Assembly: GCF_040869045.1 (NCBI RefSeq)
Contig: NC_090319.1
Location: forward strand, 303,726,998-303,790,997
Reading direction: 5' to 3'
DNA from: Eurosta solidaginis
Lineage: Eukaryota; Arthropoda; Insecta; Diptera; Tephritidae
DNA: 64,000 nt
In this document: positions 21,661 through 33,187 of the stretch, one piece after another
How the letters are laid out: every line of letters starts with the position of its first letter
Position numbering within the stretch: position 1 is the stretch's first letter
Program-made: the position numbers and the translations under genes
The notes under the pieces: generated by a model
Seen by the model: the letters and a program-made list of their open reading frames with translations, nothing else
Database searches by the model: none
Told to the model about the DNA's origin: nothing

Positions 21661-22100
21661 ACCAAGTGATAAACTAGTTCACAGATTGCTCGAAGATTGA
21701 TAGGAGGGTTGGGGAGGGACTTTCTCTCGGGAGCTCGATGAAAGTTGCAAGTTAAAATTGCCCGACCAATATAGCGTCTTTCAAGCAAGAGTTGTAGCGA
21801 TATGATGGCGATGGCCGAGATGCTGCCCAATGGTACTACAGTTCTTCTAGCACGCATGAGTAGAACTGAACCCGATGTAGATAGCAGTCGTTATTACGGA
21901 GTAATCGTGGTCACCTGTGGTCTGTTCCTTTGAAGATAGGCCTTGAGTAGACTAATCGTACTCTGGGTTAGCACTACCTTTTGCAAGATAGCGAGATGAT
22001 TGTGACCATGAGTAGAGAGCAGGCGGTCAGATGAAAAAATTAAATTCAGCAAGGCTCGTCTCTCAATGATGTTTGGGGTTTGGACGTGTCAGTGTTCAAT
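21661..22100 (-). repeat. Repeat family D, copy 2
   Basis: Homologous to 13950-14200 in the same orientation and extending further. On the minus strand it includes a 71-codon open frame (21642-21857) that matches no domain I know. In both places it lies beside family A sequence, so D may be part of a larger composite element. Confidence 0.4.
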
Positions 22101-23704
22101 GAGAGTCCATGCGGGGCATTTGACCCCTGATGCTTCCTCTGCTTGGAGGATTTCGCGGTGGAATAAGAAAACGAATATAATTTGACCTTGGCTCAATAAG
22201 ATCTAGAAGACTCTCCAAGCACATGATATCAAAATGGACCTTTATGTTGTCCTAGTGAACTTCCCTTGGCGGAGGGGCTACCAATCAAACTAATCACAGC
22301 AAAGCATTAAGAGTGGTGGTTAATTCTATGGAAACTTTGCATAACTTAACAACTAGTTTAATAGCTAACTTATTTAGAGTTAATTTAAAGTGAGTTATTT
22401 TGAGAAAATAGTCCCCTACTGGCTAGCTTGTAATAAGAAATTGCTAATTTTAGTCTGCATGGCTTTTACTTCGGCGATGCATCTGAAAATACCTGCTGAA
22501 GTTCGCTTGTAGCTTGCCCACTGATTTTTCTGCGCCTTTGTAATTATCACTCTCTTTCCGCAGCTTGAGCCGCCTCCATAAATGTTCTGTTATCCCGATT
22601 CTTAAGTACAGGAACATATCATAATCAGTTTAAAGGGAGGAGGTTGGAGGTGCTTGCTTTTTCATATCTGGCAAAAGAGTGTGACTTGGGTGTAGCTTCG
22701 TAAAATAATATAGGTAAACGCACTCTTCTCTCACTCATTGTGATAAACTTAAAGGCATAAATAAATTTTTCCTATAGCGCCAGCAATATTAATTCATCAA
22801 TCTATTCATCCACCTATACTTTCGTCATTATGTGCATTTGCACGTACGTTTACCGTATCATATTTAACCAGCTTTCATCTGCTAGTTCCTCCATCTATCT
22901 AATTTCCTACCTAAACAGTTTTCCATCCGGCTATTACGCAATTTTTACTATTCCATTTACCAAACCATCTATTTAACTGTCCGTCTCGGTTAATCTACAC
23001 GTGAGCCAAATTAAAGTCATTAATTATGCCTTGCCCCATTTAAGATCTGCATTAATGACTTGCTTGATGACATTGTCATCTACGAATCATACCCCAATCT
23101 GAGCTACCATTAGCAGCTGCTTTACCTTTAATTTTTTTCCTACGCAATTTTTCTCGGACTGTGTGGGTGTGTAAAAAAGGACTCAGAATTTGTTTGGTAA
23201 AAGTTCGCATTGCTTGCTTGTGATATTTTCATTAAGAAATTCCATTTTTATTCGAAATTCTTAAAATATTTTTTTTTGTGGCGGTTGGTTGATTGCTCTG
23301 CCACAATTTGACGCTGACCTTTTTGAATGGACTACGTGCATTTAAAGGAAATTTCAATTATTTGCTTCACGTGTAAAGGAAAATTGTTCGTAAGATGAAT
23401 TGATAAAGGCAGTAAACGTTTGGTTTGTAAGCTTATGTGTATGTTAACGTGGCTTAAAAGGGTTGCAATTTGTTGTAAGACCGGACATGTTATGTTGGTA
23501 GAGATTATGTAAGATAATTTATTGAAAGGTATGTTTTTTTGGGAATTTGGACAAATAAGTACAATGTTTAATGATCAGGTTATCGCAATTAAAACCTTTC
23601 TTTATTCAATAATTTTATATAAGGTCATGCTGGTTAGACGATTTCATTGAAAAATGAACACATGTTTTAAACAACTTTCCAAAATCAGTTGTAGGTTTAA
23701 AATT
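22101..23704. other. No recognisable gene
   Basis: AT-rich. No long frame and no clear repeat boundary. Confidence 0.4.
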
Positions 23705-24158
23705 TGGAACGGGGTTGTAACAATTTCAGGTCAAATTCAATTTTTTCAAGTCAAATGAACCTTTTTTCAGCTCAAACTAAACTTCTTTGCAAATAAAATT
23801 AAACTTTTTGAAATGAATTTTTTTTTAGCCAATTGAAACTTTTTTTCGAATAACATGACATTCTTTGAAGTCTCATGAAACTTTTTCTAATTAAATGAAA
23901 ATTTTGTCAAGTCAAATGAAATTTTTTCAAGTCTTATAAAACTATTTTCGAATCTAATCAAACTATATCCATGTCAAATAAACTTTTTTTTCAGCTAAAA
24001 CTATTTTACATTAAATGAAAATTTTTCAAATCGAAATAAATATTTTTTCAAATTAAAGGAAACTCAAATAAAGTGAATTTTTTTTTTCAAATCAAATTAA
24101 ACTTTTTCAAACCAAATTTAATATTTTCAAAAGAGATTATTATTCTTATTATTATTAT
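23705..24158 (+). repeat. Degenerate ~25-bp minisatellite
   Basis: Diverged tandem of the general form 'caaatgaaactttttt(c)aagt', with many variants. The same sequence type recurs at 32180-32800. Confidence 0.7.
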
Positions 24159-24159
24159 T

Positions 24160-24385
24160 ATTTTTTTCAATTCAAACAAGCGAGCAAATGTTGCGTTTCG
24201 GTATGAACCTTCACAAATACACTCGGAGTGTTTGCGAAATGAGCGCCAAGGGGCAACTCCGCTTAAAAAAGCTTGTCTCTGATTGAAAAAAAAACATGTT
24301 TTAAATTCTTAATATTGCTTCGTCCGTGATTTGAATACAGGACCCTCGGTGTGGTTGGCGACCCATACCATGGTTGCCACTGTTT
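24160..24385 (-). repeat. tRNA-derived SINE, old copy
   Basis: Minus strand: a tRNA-like head remnant near 24340-24385, then the body (cttagcggagttgcccctt-type sequence and aatacactcggagtgtttgc on the + strand). The 3' portion is lost. Confidence 0.6.
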
Positions 24386-24452
24386 TCTAAATGCAAACTA
24401 TTAGTCATCAAGAATCACCTCGAGAATCGCTAATTAAAAATTATAAATTAAG

Positions 24453-25330
24453 CTAGACTATCCCGCAACCTTTGTTCTGCCCGAAAATTGGTTTACCTAC
24501 ATTTAAAAATGAGCCTCGCATCCCATCTTCACTGTCCATACAATTACCTTCTACTACATCTTCCAATTTTCTTCAATATTTGTCCATCCAGTATGCCATT
24601 TGTCTGCTTCCCACTTTCCAATCGCACCTCCACTCGCAATCCAATTCCCACTCCCTATCCCATTCCCATTCCCACTCCCACACCCACTCCTTCTTCCACT
24701 TAACTTCACATTCCCATTCCTACTTTCAGTCCTAGTCACACTCCCACTACAATTCCCTCTCCCAATCCCTATCCCACTGTCACTTCAATTTCCTCTATAT
24801 CAAATATCAAATTCCTGCTTCACTTGGCCGACTGATTTCAATATTTTTGTTTATATATATCGAAACGAAACTGTGTATATGAAACGAACACAATTTTTAA
24901 AATTGTTTTAATTTTTATAAATAAAATAGAGATATACATATAATAATCAAATTCTCCTGCCCGATAATATTCCTCCCTGCGATGCTATTACACTGCCAGT
25001 AAAAAGAGGCATTTTTTATACTGAAGATTTTGCAAAAAGAAAAAATTTGCTTCTTGCCTCTCCCCCTTTCACTCAATTTCTGATCCCTGTCTCTCCTCCG
25101 CATATTCTCCCATTTATATTCTCGATTTTTCTCCTTTCTACTCCCACAGTCTTTCCCCTCCCTCAACCTTACTCTATTCTTCTACATCTTCTTCACGTCT
25201 TCCCCTCGAACTTTCTTCATTGTTATCTTCCTTTTCTACTCACAATTTATTCCTTCTCCCTAACCCTCCCTTTTCTTTTTTCCCCTCTTATACTCACACA
25301 CCGATCTCTTATTTTCTTTTTTTCGAAAGC
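24453..25330 (-). repeat. Helitron-3'-end-like repeat with pyrimidine-rich body
   Basis: Starts with ctag and 'tcccgcaacctttgttctgc', then 'ttggtttacctacattt'. This parallels the 3'-terminal region of the Helitron at 25978 (ctag, 'cccggcagacgttgtcctgc', 'tttggcctatctgcatacat'). The body is strongly pyrimidine-rich on the + strand, with tcccat/cccact repeats (24630-24790) and ctc-rich stretches (25040-25310). No clear 5' end. Confidence 0.45.
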
Positions 25331-25334
25331 CTAT

Positions 25335-25970
25335 CTATACAACAAATTTCGAACAAATTGGGTAGGTAGGCCTCTGGTCCACTTCGCGGAATTAAAAGTT
25401 TCTTAAATATAAAATATAATTAAATATTATGTACCGAATTTCAAGCGAATTTCACTGTAAATACGATTTTTTGGAATAAGTTGGTCCCTGGTCCAATTCT
25501 CTGAAAGAAATATTTCTTAAATAATAAGCTATTCGCGGAAGTACCCTATTCCAAACTTCAAGCCTACGCAACATAAACAATTTTATTTTGAATAGGTCGG
25601 CCCCTGATTCACTTCCCGGAATGAAAAGTCTCTCAAATATTCTCTTTATCAAAGAGTTTCCCCTCTACCGGATTTTAAGCGAATATTGCCTTAAATAAGA
25701 TTTTTTGGAATTGGTCGGTCCCTGGTCCACTTCCCGGAAAAAAGAGTTTCTCAATTTAAAAGAGCTAGCCAGGAGAGTATCCCTATGCCGAATTTCAAGC
25801 AAAACGCACCACACAAAATCTTATTTAGAATATGTTGTCCTCTGGTCCTCTTCCCGTGGCCACTTTTCTCTCCCTGAGAACCAGCGTCGTACTTCAAGGA
25901 ATATCCTAAAAAATAATTAACGAAATCAGTCCAACCGTTCTCAAGTTCTGCGCTAAGCACCTCATTTTTA
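25335..25970 (+). repeat. ~117-bp tandem repeat, about five units
   Basis: The phrase 'gg(t/c)c(c)ctggtccacttc(c)cgg(a)a' recurs near 25363, 25482, 25597, 25716 and 25831, each followed by 'aagtttct'-like and 'ccgaatttcaagcgaa'-like segments. Units are diverged. It abuts the CTAG end of the next Helitron. Confidence 0.7.
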
Positions 25971-25977
25971 TATTAAA

Positions 25978-26755
25978 CTAGAACACCCGGCAGACGTTGT
26001 CCTGCCCTAAATTTGGCCTATCTGCATACATTTTGATAAGCTTTTTCCATCTGACTCTACCCTCCGCCCTCTTCACTCTTTCCTAATCGTTTTATTCACT
26101 CCTCTCTCCGTCTGTTTCCTTTCATCTATCTGCATCTTCGTCTCATTCTATCTCTTTCTCAATCTCCTTCTCTCTTTTCTCTTCTCTCAATTTCTTCTCA
26201 TTCTTCTGCATCCCTTATTGCCTGTCCCGGAGGGTGGTATGTATTTTATTCTATTCCCAGTCCCAGTCCCACTCCGAGTCTCAGTCCCAGTCCTAGTCCC
26301 AATCCCAGTCTCTGGATAATATATTACTCTATACTAAAGCACTCATCAACAGCTTTCATTTGATATCTATATTGTATAAGCCCATAAGAAACTCCCCCTC
26401 CCCCCACCCTCTCGGCGGGCCTGGAGATGTGCTAGACTTGATATCATTCGCTATAATATTTTTTATTGATAAGCAGGTTGTTTAATTAAACACCAAGCAA
26501 TTACACGGAAGTATATCAGCTCCACCTGAAAATATGAGTGCCACTGAGTATACGTAAAATTTTATTATTAAGTATAAACAAACAAAAAAATTGCAATAAA
26601 ATAATATTTCGACTATAAACTGAGATATAACCTATCCTATGTTTCAAGTTAGATCAAACTACAAACGGGGTGCAAAAAAAATTCAAAATTGGTTCAGTAG
26701 TTTAGGAGTGCTTCGCAGCCAAAATGTTGTGACACGGGTTTTTTATATATTAAGA
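25978..26755 (-). mobile_element. Non-autonomous Helitron, 778 bp
   Basis: On the minus strand it begins TCTTAATATATAAAAAAC after an A and ends GTCTGCCGGGTGTTCTAG followed by T. These are the A^TC...CTAG^T boundaries of Helitrons. It has no coding capacity and contains a 'cccagtcccagtccc' tract. Related in reverse orientation to 57913-59045 over the 3' region ('ggcagacgttg', 'ctatctgcatacattttgat', 'aagctttttcc'). No TSD is expected for this class. Confidence 0.75.
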
Positions 26756-27950
26756 TATTAGTTATTCAATGAGATAATCGCTAAGGAACTTCTCTTACGG
26801 TTCGCCCCACCAACGACGTAAGTTCCTGGTCACTACGGTGTGCCCGTGAGCTGCACTTCCGACGGCCCAGTAAGATGGGTTATATTTGGGTATTCAAAGG
26901 GTGCTTTCAAATTGGTTAACACGGTGGTATCAAAATCAGCAAAATGGCCTAAGTCTGGCTCCCAGCTATTCTCAGAGCAGTAAGCTAAACTTAACCTAAT
27001 CTAATATCGAATTTTGCTGAAGATTCTCCCATTATACATAGTTCTTAGTATATTTGCTATAATTTTGCTTTCCACACTGATTTTAAGACTTCTCTAATTT
27101 TTCAAATTTACGGGATTATTCGTTATAAATTGTCCTTTGGCGGCGACAGGCAGATTCTGTAATTGTATATGTATGTATGTTAAAATATTCTGTAAAAATA
27201 CATCAATGGCAGACTCTGTGTCCATATATATTTTCACAATTTTATTGCAAAGTATGACTTATGGGGCCAATAAAAAATAAAGAAAAAACTAAAGAGAAGA
27301 AGAAAAAATCTGCCAAAATCACAAATAAACATACATACATACATGCCCATAATCCACAATAATCTCACAATTTACCCGCAAATTGTGGAGTTCCGTTTTC
27401 TTCCTTAATTTGACATTATTTCATTATTATTGGCAATTGACAGCAAAAAGACACGCGCTGACATTTTTATCTTTTCAACACAAACAAAAGCAGGACGATA
27501 GAGAGAAAAGGAGTGGGCAATATAAACAAAGAATAAGCTAAGTGTTTGTATTAAGATTGCTAAAAGTCGAAAAGTGGCTGCAGCACGAATAAAAATGGAT
27601 AAACAAATTGAGCCTGCAAATGGCAACAAATCAAAGAAGTAAGGAGGTTTTAACGCAGTTATGATCGAACACTTTATACTTAGTTATGAGGAATTGTGTG
27701 ATCAAACATGGAACGTTTTACGGTTAGTTCACATATTTTAGCATGGTTGATTTTGAATGATCTACGTAAATTTTTTGCACAACTCAATCGTTTGTTTAAT
27801 TTAAATGTCGTTTCATTCTGTGTGTCGCTTAAGCTTTTAAGGTGATTATCGCTCGATATTGCGGATGAGGTCGAACTGAACGCGATTCCAAACACCATAA
27901 CGTGAGTTTATTAAGAGGTTGAAAACATAAAATCAGAAAAAACAAAAATT
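26756..27950. other. No recognisable gene
   Basis: AT-rich. Short frames without recognisable domains (for example 27405-27629 and 27680-27898 on the minus strand). Confidence 0.4.
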
Positions 27951-28281
27951 AAAAAAATAAAATTAAATTAAATTAAATTAAATAAAACACAATAAAATTA
28001 AATCAAATTAGAGTATCTAAGATAAGTTAAAAGAAGACAAGTAAAAAGAAAGCAAAACAAAATGAAACCAAAAAATATAAAATTTAACTAAATAATACTA
28101 AATTAAATTACATTAATGTAAATAAAATTAAGTTAAATTAATTCAGTTAAACAAAATAAACCAAGATTAAATAAAATAAGATTGAAAAATCATAAAAAAT
28201 TTAATAAAATAAAATAAAGTGAAATAAAATAGAATGAAATAAAACAAAATAAAATAAAATAAAATAATATAATTGATATTA
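27951..28281 (+). repeat. A-rich AAATT/AAAAT low-complexity tract
   Basis: Imperfect runs of 'aaatt' and 'aaaat'. They border the left side of the MITE at 28282. Confidence 0.75.
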
Positions 28282-28630
28282 GAGAAAAATTGAAAAGTTT
28301 ACAAACGGCGATGGTTACAAAAAGATAGTTACACAAAAGTGCGCCTAAAACATTCCACACAATTAGGATTATGTTGTATACAAAGTGTAAGCACCTTATA
28401 GTAAATAAAAAAGGAATAGCAACAAAAAGGCAATTCTTAGAGGCCAATTGCAAAGCGAGCAGCGGGGCATTCATATGGCTGAGTGGTTAAAGGCTTCTGC
28501 CTTTACACTGGTATGAATGTTGGAGATTCGAGTTCAATACTCATCTCCCGAGAAGCTATCTGATGAAGACATGAAATTCTGAAACATGTCTTAGTAACTA
28601 TCGCCGTTTGTAAACTTTGAAATTTTTCTC
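28282..28630. mobile_element. MITE with 37-bp inverted repeats, containing a tRNA-like sequence
   Basis: The left arm 28282-28318 (gagaaaaattgaaaagttta...) and the right arm 28594-28630 (...taaactttgaaatttttctc) are reverse complements with a few mismatches. About 275 bp lie between. No ORF. It sits between two AAAAT-rich tracts, which hides any TSD. Confidence 0.7.
28463..28550 (+). tRNA. tRNA-Ser/Leu-like pseudogene inside MITE
   Basis: tggctgagtggttaaaggc is a perfect class-II (Ser/Leu) D-arm and A-box sequence. About 45 nt downstream, 'gagttcaatactc' is a degenerate B box and T arm. The anticodon stem and acceptor stem do not pair well, so this is not a functional tRNA. More likely it is a retained pol III promoter or SINE head. 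Confidence 0.45.
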
Positions 28631-28682
28631 AAATTTCAATAACAAAAACCATTGTATAAAGCAATATCTCCAATTACATACA

Positions 28683-28850
28683 TACGATAAAATAAAATAA
28701 AATAAAATAAAATAAAATAAAATAAAATAAAATAAAATAAAATAAAAGAAAATAAAATAAAATAAAATGAAATGAAATAAACTAAACTAAAATAAAATAA
28801 AATAAACGAACTAAAAGATAACAAAATAGGGCTAAATTAAAAAATTAAAA
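28683..28850 (+). repeat. AAAAT pentanucleotide microsatellite
   Basis: About a dozen near-perfect aaaat units from 28687, decaying into imperfect A-rich repeats. Confidence 0.9.
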
Positions 28851-31432
28851 TAAATTATAATTAAACAAAATAAAGTAAAATAGAATCAAAATTAATAAAA
28901 TAAACCAAATTAAATTAACATAAATAAAATAAAGTTAAATCAAAATTAATTTGATATAATTAAATATAATTAAACTTAACTCATCAAAGAAGATACCCGG
29001 TTCAATACGGAAATATTACTAGATGGATTAGCCTTCCAAAAATGCGATCAATTCGACGTACCATAAGAAAACTAGCACTTTCGAAATATTTTTTTTCATT
29101 GAATTTCTTTGTTAAAATTTTTGAAAGTGCTAGTTTTGTATGGGACTTAGAAATGACTTATGCTATGAAGATTTTCCCTTGTTTCTTTCATTGGCTTTTG
29201 AGTGGATGCATAATTCTCAATTGGCGGTTTTCATACCTAAGTAAGGTGGCTCCAACCAGGCCAAAACTAAGAACCTAAGCGCTCACCTCAAAATGGTCCC
29301 AAAAAAGCTCACAGCTGTCACTAGGTGAACCAAAAATGGCTACATTAAAAACAAATAACTTATACGACGTTTTTAGTTATAAATGAGTTATTGAGTTGAT
29401 CGGAAGTAGGGTAGGACATAAAACATGTTCGGTGTAACCTCTCAGTAAGTCGACTTCAGGACTAGATATATGAATCAGTAAATTTCTTGGAAGACTAAAA
29501 TCTCATGCACTCCTACACTCTGTTGAGTTTTTGAGCAATGGATAGATAACATGTTTCGGTTTACGCTGATCATTTATAAGATAAGATCCTTTTCGGGTTG
29601 GGTAATGCGATATAATTCAGGCATCGCTGGTCTTGAAAGTTCGTGACTTTATATTATATCAAACAAAATATCAAAATAATTTATTACGCAGGATCGTTTA
29701 AAAATTTTTTGTATAAAAATAGGCGTAGTGCTTATCCGATTTTCTGTAGAAATTTCAGTCAGATTATTGAGTTTGTACAATTTCTACAACTATTTTTATG
29801 TAAAAATCGTTTTTTTTTCGGAGTATAAAAATCATAAACGAATAGGAAATGTAAAATGGATTAGTTAGTAACATCTCGAAAAAATCCAATAAAAATCAAA
29901 TGCCGACAGTAACGCAGAAACAACAAGAAAAAACAGAAAACGAACTAAACCTAAATAAATAGCAACAGGACAGCAACAATGGCTCAATAAAAATGAGGTA
30001 AAACAAAACGCATACCAATAGAAATAAAGGAAAAAAACCGTTAAGATTTAACGGAAATTCGATAATCCGAGTTATTTTATTTTTTTCTTCTTGCAAAAGT
30101 TAGCTGAGTTTGGAATTAAGGATAGATACTGCCCGCCCTTTATTTCAATGTTGTCCCTTGTTCAGCGCTTGGGCATAAAGAAAAAAAGTAGAAAATCCAC
30201 AGAAGTGTTGCGATGTAAATCTTGAATTTACTTGCTTGTTGAAGTGTTGACCTCCATCAGCCAGGCTGCCAGCACAGCGCATACTAATCCTGTGCCAACG
30301 CGCTTCTCCGTATCCTCACACTAATCTTTTTGCGTTTAGATGTTTTTCCTTTTTTCGTTATCTATTTTTCATTGCTGCGATGTTGTTGTTGTTTGTTGAG
30401 TTTTTTTCTTCCTTGTCGCAAATGCTTATTCGACTTTCGGTGATAAATACAACGTTTGACACTTCATTATTGCGCCCACAGCAAAATCGAATCAATTCAA
30501 GCAAGACAAAGCAAAAAACATATAATCAATACAATCACACGTACACAAATAAATAAACACATACAAACAAAGCTAAAACGCATATCTTTTTGTTAGTCTA
30601 TGCTACTAGTGCTGACAGATGTTCAAGCAGTTCTGATTTTGTCCCAGTCTCTTTAAAGACCACAGCAACATAAAGCGACGGTTCCGAAGAACGTTAGTTA
30701 AAAAAAAAGAAAAATAAATAAAAAATGAAAATTTGTGAAATGAAATACTTATTTAACCTTCATAAGGTTTCCTGTTCAAATTTTACCTATTTTAGCAGGG
30801 AATTTGTTTTGTTATTAAGTTCTCATTGGCGAGCTTTCGTTTCCTTTAATCAATTGTAAAACATTTTAGAGTGTTTAATAAAGTAAACTACTGGGGTCAA
30901 ATTTCATTCGAAGAACTTAAATTGAGTTAGGTTTGAGGAATTCATTAAGTGCCGTTTTCACCATCTCCAGTTAAATTATAGGGTTAAACACAGGGTGACT
31001 AGCCAAACAGCTGACTTTTGTTTACACTTTTTCTTGCACTTAATTGAGCCGCGAAACTTCAGTTTGCATGTAGAAAACGAAAATTTCGATGTATTCTAGA
31101 AAAGTGAATAGCTGAAGATGGTGAAAATTTTCCTAAAGTAATTCAGATGGAGAATATTTTTTTCGGAATATATTAAGCCTTTTGAGAGTGGGTCTTTTTG
31201 GCCCCATTTATGTTCAATATGGTACTATTTTTGAAAAGTTCGCTCAAAATAGCATTTAAGTGGAAAATAGAGTGTTTAGATAAGCTAAAGACTTACTCGG
31301 TGAACATTCTCACTACTACCTTTTGTTGTAAAACTAATAAAGCTTTCAACATTAAGTCATTTTGTTTTGCTAATCTTCCGACGTGGTAGATAATTGTGTA
31401 CATTTGATCGATTTTCCCTAAATAAAAAATTT
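28851..31432. other. No recognisable gene
   Basis: AT-rich throughout, with A-rich decayed repeats to about 28980. The inverted pair 'actagcactttcgaaa' (29070) and 'tttgaaagtgctagttt' (29120) can form a hairpin of about 16 bp. No exon or element boundary found. Confidence 0.4.
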
Positions 31433-31748
31433 TTAAGCGAGATAACTTCTGAAAATATTTTATGCCGCGCTTCTCTCTTCCAATTTGGGTCGCGCTCGTT
31501 TTAATTCTTCATACAAATTGGACAGGGCCTACTTATTTTATGCCGACTCCGAATGGCATCTGCTTGGCATATACGTTTTCACAGGGAAGCTTTTCATGGC
31601 AGAAATACACTCGCAGTGCTTGCCAAACACTGCCGAGGGGCAACTCCGCTTAGAAAAATGTTCTTCTAATTGAAAAAACTTGCTTCTAAACATTTTATGT
31701 TGCTTTGCCCGGGACCTGAACGCTACCATCACACCACGGTGGCCGTAA
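31433..31748 (-). repeat. tRNA-derived SINE, near full length
   Basis: On the minus strand: head ggccaccgtggtgtgatggt, then 'agcgtt', 'caggtcccgggcaaagcaac', the body 'cggcagtgtttggcaag', and the 3' end 'gaagagagaagcgcgg' with 'ttatctcgc'. The A- and B-box positions are conserved, though the B box has mutated (caggtccc). Confidence 0.75.
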
Positions 31749-32179
31749 AATCCGATTTTCCATCATTTCTTGTCAAATTTGATTTGGAAACAAGCCGGTT
31801 TCGGTGTTGTGCCATCTTCAGTGTAATTTTTCGTAATTTTCTGGATATGGCACCACGCCAAAACCGATTGGTCTCCAAATCAAGTGTGACAAGGGACGAC
31901 GGAAAATAGTTTAAATTCACAGCATACAACATTTTTGCATACATTAGGGTGGACAATTTCTTCTTTTTTTCTCTGAGATCTTAACGTTCTTCAAACAAAG
32001 ATCTTCTCTGAGGGCAAGTGGAATTTTAAGGAAAATAATTTTTTTGAACATCTGAACACTCCGGCGACCCCTCAAGGGCGAATTTATGTGAACTTTCCAA
32101 AAAAGAGTACCATAAAATACTCCCCTGAAAGGGGTTAAGGTTATAATAAATTACAAAAATATTTCTTGTAATATTTTAC
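31749..32179. other. Short inverted repeat; no gene
   Basis: 'aaatttgatttggaaacaag' (31775-31796) and 'ttggtctccaaatcaagtgt' (31868-31888) are inverted relative to each other, as are 'gattttccatcatttct' and 'gggacgacggaaaatag'. This gives a foldback of about 150 bp, possibly a small MITE. Confidence 0.4.
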
Positions 32180-32800
32180 ACACTCAGGTCAAAACAAGCT
32201 ATCACCAAACGAAGGTAGGTAAAATCAAATAAAACTTTTAACAAATCAAATTAAACTTTTTTAAGGTGAATTGAAACTTTATTCAAATAAAACTACTTTC
32301 CAGTCAAATGAAATTTTTTTCTAATCAAACAAAATTTTTTTTTAAGTCCAATGAAATTTTTTTCAAGTCAATTTGGTTTTTTTTTTTTCAAATCAAAAAA
32401 TTTTAATTAAAACTTTTTTCAAGCCAATTGAAACTTTTTTCCAATCTAACGAAATGAAGTGAAACTTTTTACACATCAAATGAAGCTTTTCAAACCAAGT
32501 AAAACTTTCTTCAAATGAAATATTCCTTCTTTTTCAAATCAGACTACTTTTAAGACAATTCTCAAATTAAATGAAACTTTTTTCAAATCCAACGAAACTT
32601 TTGTCAAAGCAAATTAAAAATTTTGAATCAAATGCACCTTTTTTACAAATGAAATTAAGCTTTTCTTTAAATCAACCGAAACTATTTTTAAAATAGTATT
32701 AAACTTTTTTTCATATAAACCAAACGTTTTTCAAGTCAAGTGAAACTTGTTTTCAAGTCAAATGAAACTTTTTTTCAAATCATCCGACTTTCGACAAAAT
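32180..32800 (+). repeat. Degenerate ~25-bp minisatellite, second locus
   Basis: Same motif type as 23705-24158: 'tcaaatgaaacttttttcaa' variants repeated over 600 bp. Confidence 0.7.
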
Positions 32801-32861
32801 AATGTTAAACAAACTTAATTTTGTTATGGTCATATAAAAATAAATAAATACCTGACGCGAT

Positions 32862-33187
32862 TTACCTTCGAGATGATTTATCCGAGCTTCTCTTCCAACT
32901 CGTGCTTCTTTTTAATTTTTACCTACAATTCGGCGGAACGGAACCTACATGTTTTATAACGACTCCGAATGGCAACTGAAAAGCAGACGAATTTACACTG
33001 AAAATCTTTTCATAGCAGAAATACACCAGGAGTATTCGCCGAACCACTGCCGAGGAGAGACCCCACTTGAAAACGCTTTTCCTTATTGAAAAAAACGTGT
33101 GCCTAAATTTTCGACGTTGGTTTGTCGGGATTTGATTTACGGTGTGCTAGGCGAAGCACACTACGGCAATACTACGGTGTCCGCTGT
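32862..33187 (-). repeat. tRNA-derived SINE, diverged
   Basis: On the + strand: 'cgcgatttaccttcgagatg', 'gagcttctcttccaa', 'aacctacatgttttataacg', 'actccgaatggcaactg', 'actgccgagg' and, at the head, 'gtgtgctaggcgaagcacac'. Near full length but heavily mutated. Confidence 0.65.

Noticed and set aside
24472..24911. Open frames of His/Ser/Pro-rich protein
   Set aside because: These come from tcccat/cccact low-complexity repeats and are open in several frames at once, so they are compositional.
28463..28550. Functional tRNA-Ser or tRNA-Leu gene
   Set aside because: The A box is perfect, but the anticodon and acceptor stems do not form. It lies inside an inverted-repeat element.
28190..28824. 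Phe/Leu-rich minus-strand frames as membrane proteins
   Set aside because: They are translations of the AAAAT/TTTTA microsatellite.
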